Position numbers and translations under genes: made by a program. The notes below the pieces were generated by a model. The model saw only the letters and a list, made by a program, of their open reading frames with translations, did not search any database and was not told where the DNA came from. DNA of 64,000 bases from Lepisosteus oculatus (taxonomy: Eukaryota > Chordata > Actinopteri > Semionotiformes > Lepisosteidae): the NCBI RefSeq assembly GCF_040954835.1, contig NC_090708.1, positions 28,160,001 to 28,224,000 of the forward strand, in the 5' to 3' direction. Of this stretch, positions 54,351-64,000 are shown piece by piece. How positions within the stretch are numbered: position 1 is the first letter of the stretch; the number at the start of each line of letters is the position of its first letter.

Positions 54351-54837
54351 TAACAGCATCAAATCTATATGTGACAAAAATATTTTTTAAGAACAAAAAA
54401 CATATGAACATTATATTTACATAATACACTGCAGTACTTTGAAAAATACTTCATTAAGAGCATGTATGCTGAGACTGAAAGCCTGAAAAAAGTCAATAAC
54501 TTATGTTTATGAAAGCCAATTACTTACAAGAGTTACCTGCTATGATTCTGTCTTTTCAAGCACTACAGGGTCTGATTATCCAAAAGCACTGTGTGCCTGT
54601 AAGATGAAGGATTGAATATTCTTGAAGAAGGAGTAAATTCATAAGTAATATGACATAATCCTTATATCCTTGTACAATCTGAAGTCAAATGAGAAAGTAG
54701 TGTTCATTTCAGAACCTAGTTTCTTTGAAATTTTCAAGAGTAATGTATTTGGTACATTATATTCAATATACAAACTAGTAATAAGATACTGTACATTCCA
54801 AATCTGTTACATAGAAATTATTTGTATTAACACATAC

Positions 54838-54960
54838 CTGTGACTTCCAGCACAAAACACAACTGCTGGGCAAGCAGCTCTCCCTCTCATTTCAGCTGCT
54901 CTGCTTTTATGGGGAGCTCTTCACAGTGACCCCAGAGGCCATGGACTGGAGTAACTCTAC
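54838..54960 (-). promoter_or_regulatory. Promoter and noncoding first exon of OR locus 2
   Basis: On the minus strand: GGTCACTGTGAAGAGCTCCC, CATAAAA (54905-54911), GCAGCTGAAATGAGA, then TCACAG|GTATGTG, the donor. This matches the block at 17811-17934 in order, spacing and sequence at the TATA region. Distance to the coding exon is about 2 kb. It identifies the transcription start region of both OR loci (inferred at about 54880 here). Confidence 0.65.
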
Positions 54961-55859
54961 CTCCTATTAGTCCGGAGAGACAGAAAGGGAGCAGGCCCAA
55001 AGGGTGAACAGAAAACTGTATCACTTCATTAACATACACTGTTAAACAGCATAAAACATAGTAGAAAGAATTTAAGTCTGTGACATATTAAGACACTTTG
55101 AAACAATTCATTTAGGAAAACACAAACCTATGCATTAATACAGCTTTTATGCCTGAAGTGTAGAGAAAGCTTTAGAGCTTGGTTGTTATGATTTTAATAT
55201 TGAAAACTAAATAGGAGTATGTCCAAAAAAACACCTAAGAAGATCGGCAAAAGCTAGACCAGGGTGGGTGGAATGTAAAGAGAGTGAAGTTTAAGTAGTC
55301 TCCAGATTTGATACCTCCTAACATTTGTGGTATGAGATGGTAATGTCTGTGGCATCCAGGGCTAAGAAACCACTGAATAGGCACATGCAGTATATCCAGA
55401 TTGCACAAGAGGAAGTGATAGAAATCCCACAAGACAGCATCTACTATACAACCTGGTTCAAAGCATTGGTATAAATATACAGCTTGTTTTACATCATATT
55501 GCATCCAGTGGTTGCTACAGATGCTTCTAGCTTGTAACTTCCAATGACGATAATGGAGATAGAGAGTTATAGAGATAACTCTATGGATGAAAAATGTTAA
55601 TTAGCTTAATTTATCAATCAATTTAAACAAAATGAAGTGTGCATTAAGATATTACTTTTGTATGTCCATCCCATTTTTAATTAAAATACAGTGATTTAAA
55701 CTACTGAGAAAATGGGGAGCAATAATTCAATGGATTCATTCATAAATGGGAGAAATAACTTTAAACATAGCCTTTAAGACTTCCCTAGTTGTTTCCAGCT
55801 GTGGGAAAAATTGTCAGTCTTTCTTAAAGGAAAGATGAGTGAGAAACTTCGGTAGAAAA
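54961..55859. other. Intergenic sequence, nothing recognised
   Basis: No gene or repeat that I can name between the OR promoter and the LINE remnant. Confidence 0.3.
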
Positions 55860-56650
55860 GGATTATCAATCAATCAAGGTCTATTTATCAATGCACAAAC
55901 AGTTTAGCACACAGCGGTGTTGTCGAGGTGTCCCTCGTTAAGAGGGATAGAAGAGTAGAAGGACATACATTTTTATAGATTAGATTAGGATTACGATACC
56001 ATAAATTATACAATTGCTATTTACAATACAGTACAGATTGTACAAATGTAATATAAGGATAGGAAGTATTTAGTGCAGTTTATATGTGTCCTGAGAGTGC
56101 AAAGTGACAGGAGGGTGCCAGTGCACTCTATTAGTTAAAGTGGTTGCCTATTTGCCAGCAGCCATTTGGGTAATTGCAGGTGTATGCTTTGGTTGGCTGT
56201 TTAGCAGTATTACTGACTGGGGGAAGAAGCTGTTACGAAACCTGGTGGTCTTGGTTTGTATAATTCCGTATTGTTTTCCAGATGGTACTAGAAAGAACAA
56301 GTTGTCGTTAGGGTGACTCAGGGGTCCCTGAGGATAGAACTGGCCTTTTTGAGGTGTCTAACAGAGTAGATATTCTCGATGTTCGGTAGCAAGCAGCCGG
56401 TAGTGTTTTGATCCACTTTCACCACGCTCTGGAGTACCTTGCGCACTCGGGCGGAGCAATTACCATACCAGGCAGTGATGCAGCCAGTTAGGATGCTTTC
56501 AGTAGTGCACCTGAAGGTTGTAAAGGATATGTGACGGTATGCCGAACTTCTTTAGTCTGCGGAGAAAGAATAGGTGCTGCCATGCTGTCCTGGCTACGTT
56601 GGTATGGTGGGTTCAGGTTAGATCATCTGTGTTGTCGACACCTAGGAATA
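55860..56650 (-). pseudogene. CR1-superclade-like LINE 3' remnant
   Basis: On the minus strand, in several frames: FFLRRLKKFGIPSHIL near 56590, ILTGCITAWYGNCSAR near 56470 and VPSGKQYGIIQTKTTRFRNS near 56250. These are in the order of the C-terminal part of a common fish LINE RT ORF (LRRLRKF, ILTGCITAWYGNCSA, LLPSGRRYR). Multiple frameshifts. A 3' UTR follows to about 55860. Confidence 0.75.
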
Positions 56651-56689
56651 GGCGGGGCAAATGATTTTTTTTTTAAAGAAATAAAAAAT

Positions 56690-59188
56690 TAGATATAATG
56701 ATGTGTTCCCGCTTAACTTAGACATTGCATGACTTTAAAACCTATCAAAACAGGTTTCGAGAGTTAATAACCAATTTTTATGCGCGAAAAACTGGTGATT
56801 TTTCTTCCTCGTGATCAGCTCAGAATCATTGTGTACGCTGTAAGGTTTTTACTTCATAATTAAATGTTTAAAATACATGAATTTCTTAAAGACAACACAT
56901 GTTTTGAAGAGAAAAAATCCCATTCTTTTCTCTTCCTGTTGTGTGAAACTGATCAGCAGGTCTTTTTCCCAATCAGAGGTTCTGAAAATATTGAACTGCC
57001 CACTGCGCTCCGTCAGAGGGGGAGGTGGCACTGAGAGAGGGAGGAGGAGCTCAGTATTGCACAATGGCTGTTCTATAGCGTGGAGTGCAAATGGCACCAA
57101 TTGCATCTGCATTCTTAAGTGTTTAAAATTAATTAGACAAAGCAGGAACTTGTTGTACTTTCTAATGACATTACAGGTGGAAAGATAACAGATTTTAATA
57201 GTCTTTATTTTTGTTATACATTTTAGAAACGTTTCATCTGTACAAACACCACAAAACTATTCTCAATTGTATTTCTGAAATTATGTTACACTTAGTTCAC
57301 TATTTTAAATACATCTAAATAAGAAAGTTAGGTGTTAGCATAAACTATTAATAATTAATAATATTAAATTTAGCACTGTAATAAATTGTTGCACTTTTCC
57401 CTGCATTTTGTAAAAATATATTTTCATTGTTCAGATATACATTAAATCTGACAATCATAAAATAAATTAAACACAAAATTAAAGAAAAATAGGGTAAAAT
57501 ATAATTCAAAATATTTTGCTAACAATGTTAACAGTTAATAAAAATAAAATGTATTAACTAAGGAATAGGATGGCACAATTGTTAGTATGCTTTTTGTTTT
57601 GTTTGTTTTTCATAAATACAACAGTAGTACCGCATGTCTCAGTGGCTTTCAAAATTAAATTATGCATGCAAACCTGTGAACTACAAAGATATCTAAGATA
57701 CCATCCATTTATAATGGTGGCAAAGTGGTTAGCATTGCTGTCTTCCAGTCACTCTTTGTCACTCTTCTCATTCCCTCTTTGCTAAATGGCTTTTCATACT
57801 AATCTGATTAATCTAACTGCCTATTTTCTATGCTTTCTCTATCCTGTTAGATTTACAATTATTCTGAAAATTTTCTTCTTTAAATGAGTCATTTCTAAAT
57901 ACTTGGTTTCACTGTTAGCATCTTGCAGCAACTCTGCGACAAAATATACACTTAGCTCAACCTGACAGTTCATCCTGCTACCAACATTGAATTAAAAATT
58001 TATATTTTTATGTCTTTATTTAGTGGTTCCATTAATGACAAAGACTAAACTTTCTTGGAAAAATGTATTTTATGTATTGCAAAAAACTGACTTGCTTAAA
58101 TAAAATATATTTGCACATCCTTTCGCCTGGCAATCTACCTCAATGCCCAACTATCTGAGAAGCCCTCCATGAAACCATGTTTGCTATAAATTCATTTGGA
58201 GCTCACTGACAGAATTGCTGTTTTTTATGCATGCTAATTTTCTGATTTCTCACTCTGTTTCATGTTTAGAGATAGATAAGACTTTATTGATCCCGATGGG
58301 AAACTGATGTTCATGTACATGATTAACATGTTTGCATGTTCTTTTGTAACATATATCTTTTTGTGATTTTTTTGTATATCTAAGCAAGTGTTCCTGCATC
58401 CCTCTTCTGCACTATGTATAGTCATGGCTTTTTTTCTGTTTGCTTATTTCAAAATAACACCTGCTCCATTTCTAAAACTTTTTGCTCATGTGCATTTTTG
58501 TATTTTTTACACCTCTAGCACTTTAACGTCCTAAATTTTCATTTGCCTTAATTTGTAGACTGAATTTTTGTTTTAGCCTTAAAAAGCTTAAGTTTTCGCT
58601 ATGTTTTTTTTCTTGTCCTACAACTGCTATTATTGATCACCGAATTATTGTACTTGTAATGACTTCATTCAGCCTTTCCTGAACGTCTATGACAGGCAGA
58701 GATAGTGCTGTCTCTGGTGTGATCTTTTGCAGCTGACATTTCACTGTTTTAAACGAATAAGAAATTAGATTGCTCATAAATCACTTATTGTACATAAACA
58801 TAGCATAATTGCCCTCTGAAAATGCTCTTTTATTTTTGTTCGTTTTGGAGACCTTGATCTTTGATCTTGATCTCTAACTGATTTTAGATGTCAGAAAGGA
58901 TTTATTTTCTTTGTGTATTTCAATGTGCACATTTCCTACATTGGCTTGTTTAACTTTATATTTAGGCTCAGATTTAAACTACAAATTGTACACTAATTAC
59001 TAGCAGTAAATACTGCTGTTTTGCTCCCTCTTACCACAAAAATATATATATATTGTTGCTGGGATAAACCTTTTTTCGTATGTGTACGTATTGCGATTCG
59101 GACACAGAACGGTTAAAGATGGTGACAAGTCAGGCACCCGTGGGGGGGGTGGTGCATCTTCCCGCCTCCGTAACTAAAATGCCAAATA
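56690..59188. repeat. Inter-element repeat, paralogous to parts of 8910-9060 and 29985-36255
   Basis: 56690-56860 matches 8910-9060; 57215-57730 matches 29985-30490; 57750-59188 matches 33520-36255 without the Tc1. No gene. It ends at the TA where element D is inserted. It is probably an older family member or composite into which D integrated. Confidence 0.65.
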
Positions 59189-59739
59189 CAGATGCAGCCA
59201 TTCAAAGTGAGCAGTACAGACACGTACCGCAGGTAATTGGCTGCGGTGTCGCGTATCATGACGCCAGATGACGCGGGGTACCACGGTATGTGATTGGTTG
59301 ACCGACAGGGGCACTCGTGGTCCGTTGGTCGGTCGTAGAAAGACTTACAGTAAATGTACTGTGGGGATTACTGTGCCCATTGTAGATATTGAATTTTACC
59401 ACTGAAGGGAAATCTTAGCAGCTGAGCATAAAAAGAATAGGAGCATACTGTAACGCGTGTGAAGGCCATAAACGATATTAATTTTGGAACATAAACATAC
59501 AGTATATAGCTGGTCTTGGTACTTTAAAGAAAAAAATACACACCAGTATTCCATTTCTCCCTAAACATTTTAAGCTTCGAAGTCTTTAACTAACGTGATA
59601 CCGGAGTCAACAAGCATACTTTTAGAATTTGATTAATAGGGAATATAATATGGAATCGCGTATCTAAAGAATTTAATAACAGTATGATTATTTTCGTGTA
59701 CTATGACAGGGCTGTGTAGGGCTGTTTCACCTCCCTGTT

Positions 59740-59826
59740 CGTGTGTGTTGTCTTGTAGCCTACTGGTCTATGTGCCTGATTAACAACTTGCAGGTTGTGT
59801 GTTCGAATCCAGCTGGTGCTGGACTT
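59740..59826 (+). repeat. tRNA-like cassette 1, left arm of element D
   Basis: TGGTCTATGTG, then TGTTCGAATCC at tRNA spacing. The inverse partner should lie just past the window end. Confidence 0.45.
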
Positions 59827-60179
59827 TTCTTTTAACAAACATTTCTTCGAAAAAATAGAATAGCGATATTATGGACAATCAATTGACTTTTATATTTCAA
59901 AATATCACAACATGATCGTTTCTAAGTCATTTGTGCTAACAATCAACAAACAAAAATTTCTTTGAAAAAATGAGACGTTTCCCTTGGTCAGAGATATAAA
60001 TATATAATATATAAATAAATTAAATTTAACTAGCATGTGAAATAGCGTGTGAAAAAGTGGTAGTTTTAAGCTTTTCTGCCAATATAATATGGAATCGCGT
60101 TTCTAAAGAATTTAATAACGATATGATTATATACGTGTACTGCGACAGGGCTGTGTAGGGCTGTTTCTCCTCTCTCTTC

Positions 60180-60264
60180 TGTGACTTCCCTTGTACCCTA
60201 CTGGTCTAGGTGCGTGACTAACACCTTACAGGTTGTGTGTTCGAATCCAGCTGGTGCTGGACTT
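60180..60264 (+). repeat. tRNA-like cassette 2, left arm of element D
   Basis: TGGTCTAGGTG, CTAACAC, TGTTCGAATCC. It is a tandem-duplicate of cassette 1 together with flanks (59645-59925 and 60085-60360). Confidence 0.45.
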
Positions 60265-63200
60265 TTCTTTTAACAAACATTTCTTCGAAAAAATAGAATA
60301 GCGATATTATGGACAATCAATTGACTTTTATATTTCAATATATCGCAACATGATCGATTCTAAGTCATTTTTGATAACAATGAATAGTCACCTTCTTCCC
60401 TTCTGACAACGGTCCCTGCTTCGGCTTCCTGCTTCTATTGTGTGTGTGTGCAACAGAGTCAATTTTTATAGAGAAATGGAGGCTGGACAGTATGCGTTAC
60501 AATATAAACATTTATATTGATTTAAATCGTGTTCTGATTTAAATCGCAAACGCGTGTTTAATTATATGTGTTTTTTAATCATAATCAGGCTAATGCAACA
60601 TAAATTGATACAGTATCTTTGTCTTCTAAGTATCTTAATAAACTTTCAGCATAGCTTTCTACCTGTTAAGATTTATATTTCTTGGGATTTTGGGATCAAA
60701 AGTGGAAGGATTAGATTGTATTATATTCCCTATTAATCAAACTCTAAGAGTATGTATCAGCTTGTCAGTCAGGTCTTTTTTCTCTATTTGAATTGTCGTT
60801 TACACCTCGCACGACTTTAAAAGCTAGCAAGACAGGTTTCGATTCACATTAGCTGGCGAGCCTTGTTAACAAAAAAAACTAATAATAATGTAACATGCCA
60901 CTGTTTGTTCATGAACAAAGTTATTCTGAGATTTCCTTAGATACGCAATTAAAAAATAAATAAATAAAAATTTGAATCCCCGGCGGAACACATTCCATAA
61001 GAATCAGCGGTTTTACGGTATATATCGCCTTTAAAGGTGGCTTCTCAAAACGCTTTACAGGATAAAAGCAACCAGAACAGCAACAACAACAATATTGTAT
61101 TTCATTGCACTTTGAAAACCAAGTAATAACTTAACTATACGTGCAAACGTTTCATATGTTGCTGTTGTGAATGCCTGTGTACCCATAAGTATCTTATTTG
61201 CCTTGAGTCATGGCTATCTCTCTCCCTCTCCCCCCCTCTCTCCCTCAATTCAATTCAATTCAAGGTGTTTTATTTGCATGACAGATGGGTACAATTAGTG
61301 TTGGGTATGTATATTTTGATATTTACACCCGGCACGGCACCGAGGGAGTGTCTGCATTTATAACTTAGTTTTTAAAATTAGTCAAGCAATATGAAGCATC
61401 TCCTTTTACTTTTAAGTCCCTTAAATACATTGAGCACAGCTTTCTCACCACTTAAGATTGCTTTTCGATACCATCCTTACACAAAGCAGAAACTTTCCGA
61501 TGACTCACAGTACAAGTGGAAAGATTACAGATTTTAATCGTCTTTAATTTTGTTACGTTATACGTTTTAGGAATGTTTCATCTAAACAAACACCACAAAA
61601 CTATTATTGATTGTATTTCTGAAAATTATGTTACACCTGCAGTAGTTCACTGTTTTAAATACATCGAATTAAGAAAGTTATGTGTAGCACATTAGATCTT
61701 TTTTTCTGAACCAGGGAAAATCTGATCATGTTTCTCTATAACAATAATAAAAAACTTTATTTTACATATCACCTTTAAAAGTGGTAGTACCTTTTTTAGT
61801 ACTATATTTTTGTATTATATTCCCTATTAATCAAACTCTAAGACTATGTACTGTATCGGCTTGTCAGTCAGGTCTTTTTTCTCTATTTCAATTGTCGTTT
61901 ACACATCGCACGACTTTAAAAGCTAGCAAGACAGGTTTCGATTCACATTAGCTGGCGAGCCTTGTTAACAAAAAAACTAATAATAATGTAACATGCCACT
62001 GTTTGTTCATGAACAAAGTTATACTGAGATTTCCTTAGATACGCGATTAAAAAATAAATGTTTCATATGTTGCTGTTGTGAATGCCTGTGGAGTGTATCT
62101 TATTAAGCTCTAAATTGGATTTTGAGCGCGGTTTTTGACTTTTTTTAAATTGCATTTTTGGCGCGGACAGCACATACAAGGGTTAATGAACTGTGCCAAG
62201 AAATTTAAAATAGTATTCTTTAGGTGTGAGGGTAGGAGTGGACCGCAGCAGGCATAATCAGCAAACCAGGAAAACAAAGAACAGGACAGGTGAGATGTGT
62301 ATCCAGAAAGCGAGTGATCAGAAAACCGAAATGGTGTTACGCCCAGGTTTTCGACCCAATTCGACCCAATTCGACCCAAGAAAGCTGTGCTCAATGTATT
62401 TAAGGGACTTAAAAGTAAAAGGAGATGCTTCATATTGCTTGACTAATTTTAAAAACTAAGTTATAAATGCAGACGCTCCCTCGGTGCCGCGCCAGGTGTA
62501 AATATCAAAATACACATTCCCAACACTAATTGTACACATCTGTCATGCAAATAAAACACCTTGAATTGAATTGAATTGAGGGAGAGAGGGGGGGAGGGGG
62601 AGAGAGATAGCCATGACTCAAGGCAAATAAGATACTTATGGGTACACAGGCATTCACTACAGCAACATATGAAACGTTTGCACGTATAGTTAAGTTATTA
62701 CTTGGTTTTCAAAGTGCAATGAAATACAATATTGTTGTTGTTGCTGTTCTGGTTGTTTTTATCCTGGAAAGCGTTTTGAGAAACCACCTTTAAAGGCGAT
62801 ATATACCGTAAAACCGCTGATTCTTATAGAATGTGTTCCGCCGGGGATTCAAATTTTTATTTATTTATTTTTTAATCGCGTATCTAAGGAAATCTCAGTA
62901 TAACTTTGTTCATGAACAAACAGTAGCATGTTACATTATTATTAGTTTTTTTTGTTAACAAGGCTCGCCAGCTAATGTGAATCGAAACCTGTCTTGCTAG
63001 CTTTTAAAGTCGTGCGAGGTGTAAACTACAATTCAAATAGAGAAAAAAGACCTGACTGACAAGCTGATACATACTCTTAGAGTTTGATTAATAGGGAATA
63101 TAATACAATCTAATCCTTCCACTTTTGATCCCAAAATCCCAAGAAATATAAATCTTAACAGGTAGAAAGCTATGCTGAAAGTTTATTAAGATACTTAGAA

Positions 63201-63567
63201 GACAAAGATACTGTATCAATTTATGTTGCATTAGCCTGATTATGATTAAAAAACACATATAATTAAACACGCGTTTGCGATTTAAATCAGAACACGATTT
63301 AAATCAATATAAATGTTTATATTGTAACGCATACTGTCCAGCCTCCATTTCTCTATAAAAATTGACTCTGTTGCACACACACACAATAGAAGCAGGAAGC
63401 CGAAGCAGGGACCGTTGTCAGAAGGGAAGAAGGTGACTATTCATTGTTATCAAAAATGACTTCGAATCGATCATGTTGCGATATTTTGAAATATAAAACT
63501 CAATTGATTGTCAATAATATCTCTATTCTATTTTTTCGAAGAAATGTTTGTTAAAAGAAAAATCCAG

Positions 63568-63645
63568 CACCAGCTGGATTTGAACACACAACCTGTGAGT
63601 TGTTAGTCAGGCACATAGACCAATAGGCTACAAGACAACTCGCTT
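63568..63645 (-). repeat. tRNA-like cassette, right arm of element D
   Basis: Inverted partner of 60180-60264. On the minus strand: TGGTCTATGTG, CTAACAA, TGTTCAAATCC. Confidence 0.45.
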
Positions 63646-64000
63646 GAACAGGGAGGCGAAACAGCCCTACATAGCCCTGTCGCAGTACACGAATATAATC
63701 ATATTGTTATTAAATTCTTTAGATACGCGATTCCATAATTTATTGGCAGAAAAGTTTAAAACTACCACTTTTTCACACGCTATTTCACATGCTAGTTAAA
63801 TTTAATTGATTTATATATTATATATTTATATCTCTGACCAAGGGAAACGTCTCATTTTTTCAAAGAAATTTTTGTTTGTTGATTGTTAGCACAAATGACT
63901 TAGAAACGATCATGTTGTGATATTTTGAAATATAAAAGTCAATTGATTGTCCAGAATATCGCTATTCTATTTTTTCGAAGAAATGTTTGTTAAAAGAAAA

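Larger units (their letters stand above)
52890..54837 (-). other. Intron of OR locus 2 (inferred)
   Basis: From the donor (GT at 54837-54836 on the minus strand) to the acceptor near 52890. Contains a Tc1 remnant (53544-53880) and an old inverted-repeat element end (54100-54350). Otherwise A/T-rich. Confidence 0.5.
59189..64000. mobile_element. Element D: large palindromic CAGATG-family element, running off the window
   Basis: Left terminus CAGATGCAGCCATTCAAAGT at 59189, with TA at 59187-59188. The paralogous position near 36250 (AATGCCAAATAGG) lacks the element, which confirms the insertion point. The left arm to about 61444 is the inverse of the right arm from about 62382 onward, with a symmetry centre near 61913; the end of the window (64000) pairs with about 59826. 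By symmetry the right terminus should lie near 64637. The centre (61445-62381) has no transposase. Arms contain two tRNA-like cassettes each. Short open frames repeated on both arms (60554-60736 and 63088-63270) are by-products. Confidence 0.85.

Noticed and set aside
55235-55504. An 89-codon minus-strand open frame
   Set aside because: No start context, domain or conservation that I can see; expected by chance in this length.
60554-63270. An identical 60-codon open frame on both strands (60554-60736 plus, 63088-63270 minus)
   Set aside because: Explained by the palindrome of element D; the sequence is A/T-rich and shows no protein motif.
1-64000. CRISPR array, prokaryotic operon or phage-like system
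   Set aside because: Interspersed vertebrate repeats, introns and OR genes show a eukaryotic genome; no regularly spaced short repeats were seen.

Overview
The window looks like a transposon-dense, gene-poor piece of a ray-finned fish genome. The support is two odorant-receptor (OR) loci, a fish-type retrovirus-like element, L2- and Rex1-like LINEs, 5S-rRNA-derived SINEs, and Tc1 and hAT-Charlie DNA transposons. I cannot name the species. The only intact coding sequence I support is a Tc1 transposase at 34637-35656; every other coding trace is broken.

Layout. 1-4707: right part of a large TA-flanked inverted-repeat element (element I) with a broken Tc1/mariner-group transposase at its centre. 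4710-8880: minus-strand L2 LINE split by a hAT-Charlie element. 8880-14037: repeat sequence carrying an LTR nested inside another LTR. 14040-17550: hairpin repeat, 5S SINE, solo LTR. 17811-22049: OR locus 1, with a promoter and noncoding first exon, an intron holding a very young short LTR element, and a coding exon with two stops. 23106-24922: compact inverted-repeat element C. 26268-26785: second 5S SINE. 27430-38217: Rex1-like LINE split by the 9.8 kb composite element A, which itself holds a SINE, an LTR, an L2 fragment and the intact Tc1. 38218-42458: palindromic element B. 42459-50458: minus-strand endogenous retrovirus-like element. 51838-54960: OR locus 2 on the minus strand, with a single-base frameshift and the same promoter and first-exon design as locus 1. 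55860-56650: LINE remnant. 59189-64000: palindromic element D, running off the window.

The strongest candidate for something undescribed is the repeat family that includes elements A, B, C, D and I. Its termini are CAGATGCAGCCATTCAAA, the usual target duplication is TA, and its long arms contain tRNA-like cassettes and CGGTA/TACCG-rich subterminal sequence. Several members are kilobase-scale palindromes. Element I may be the decayed autonomous member, because a transposase with an apparent intron and a D-32-E spacing lies between its arms. A second point of interest is the retrovirus-like element: it has a tRNA-Asn primer site, two successive retropepsin-like domains (the second without DTG), and a degenerate RNase H followed by a second, complete-looking one. 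All of this is by eye; no alignment or database search was run.
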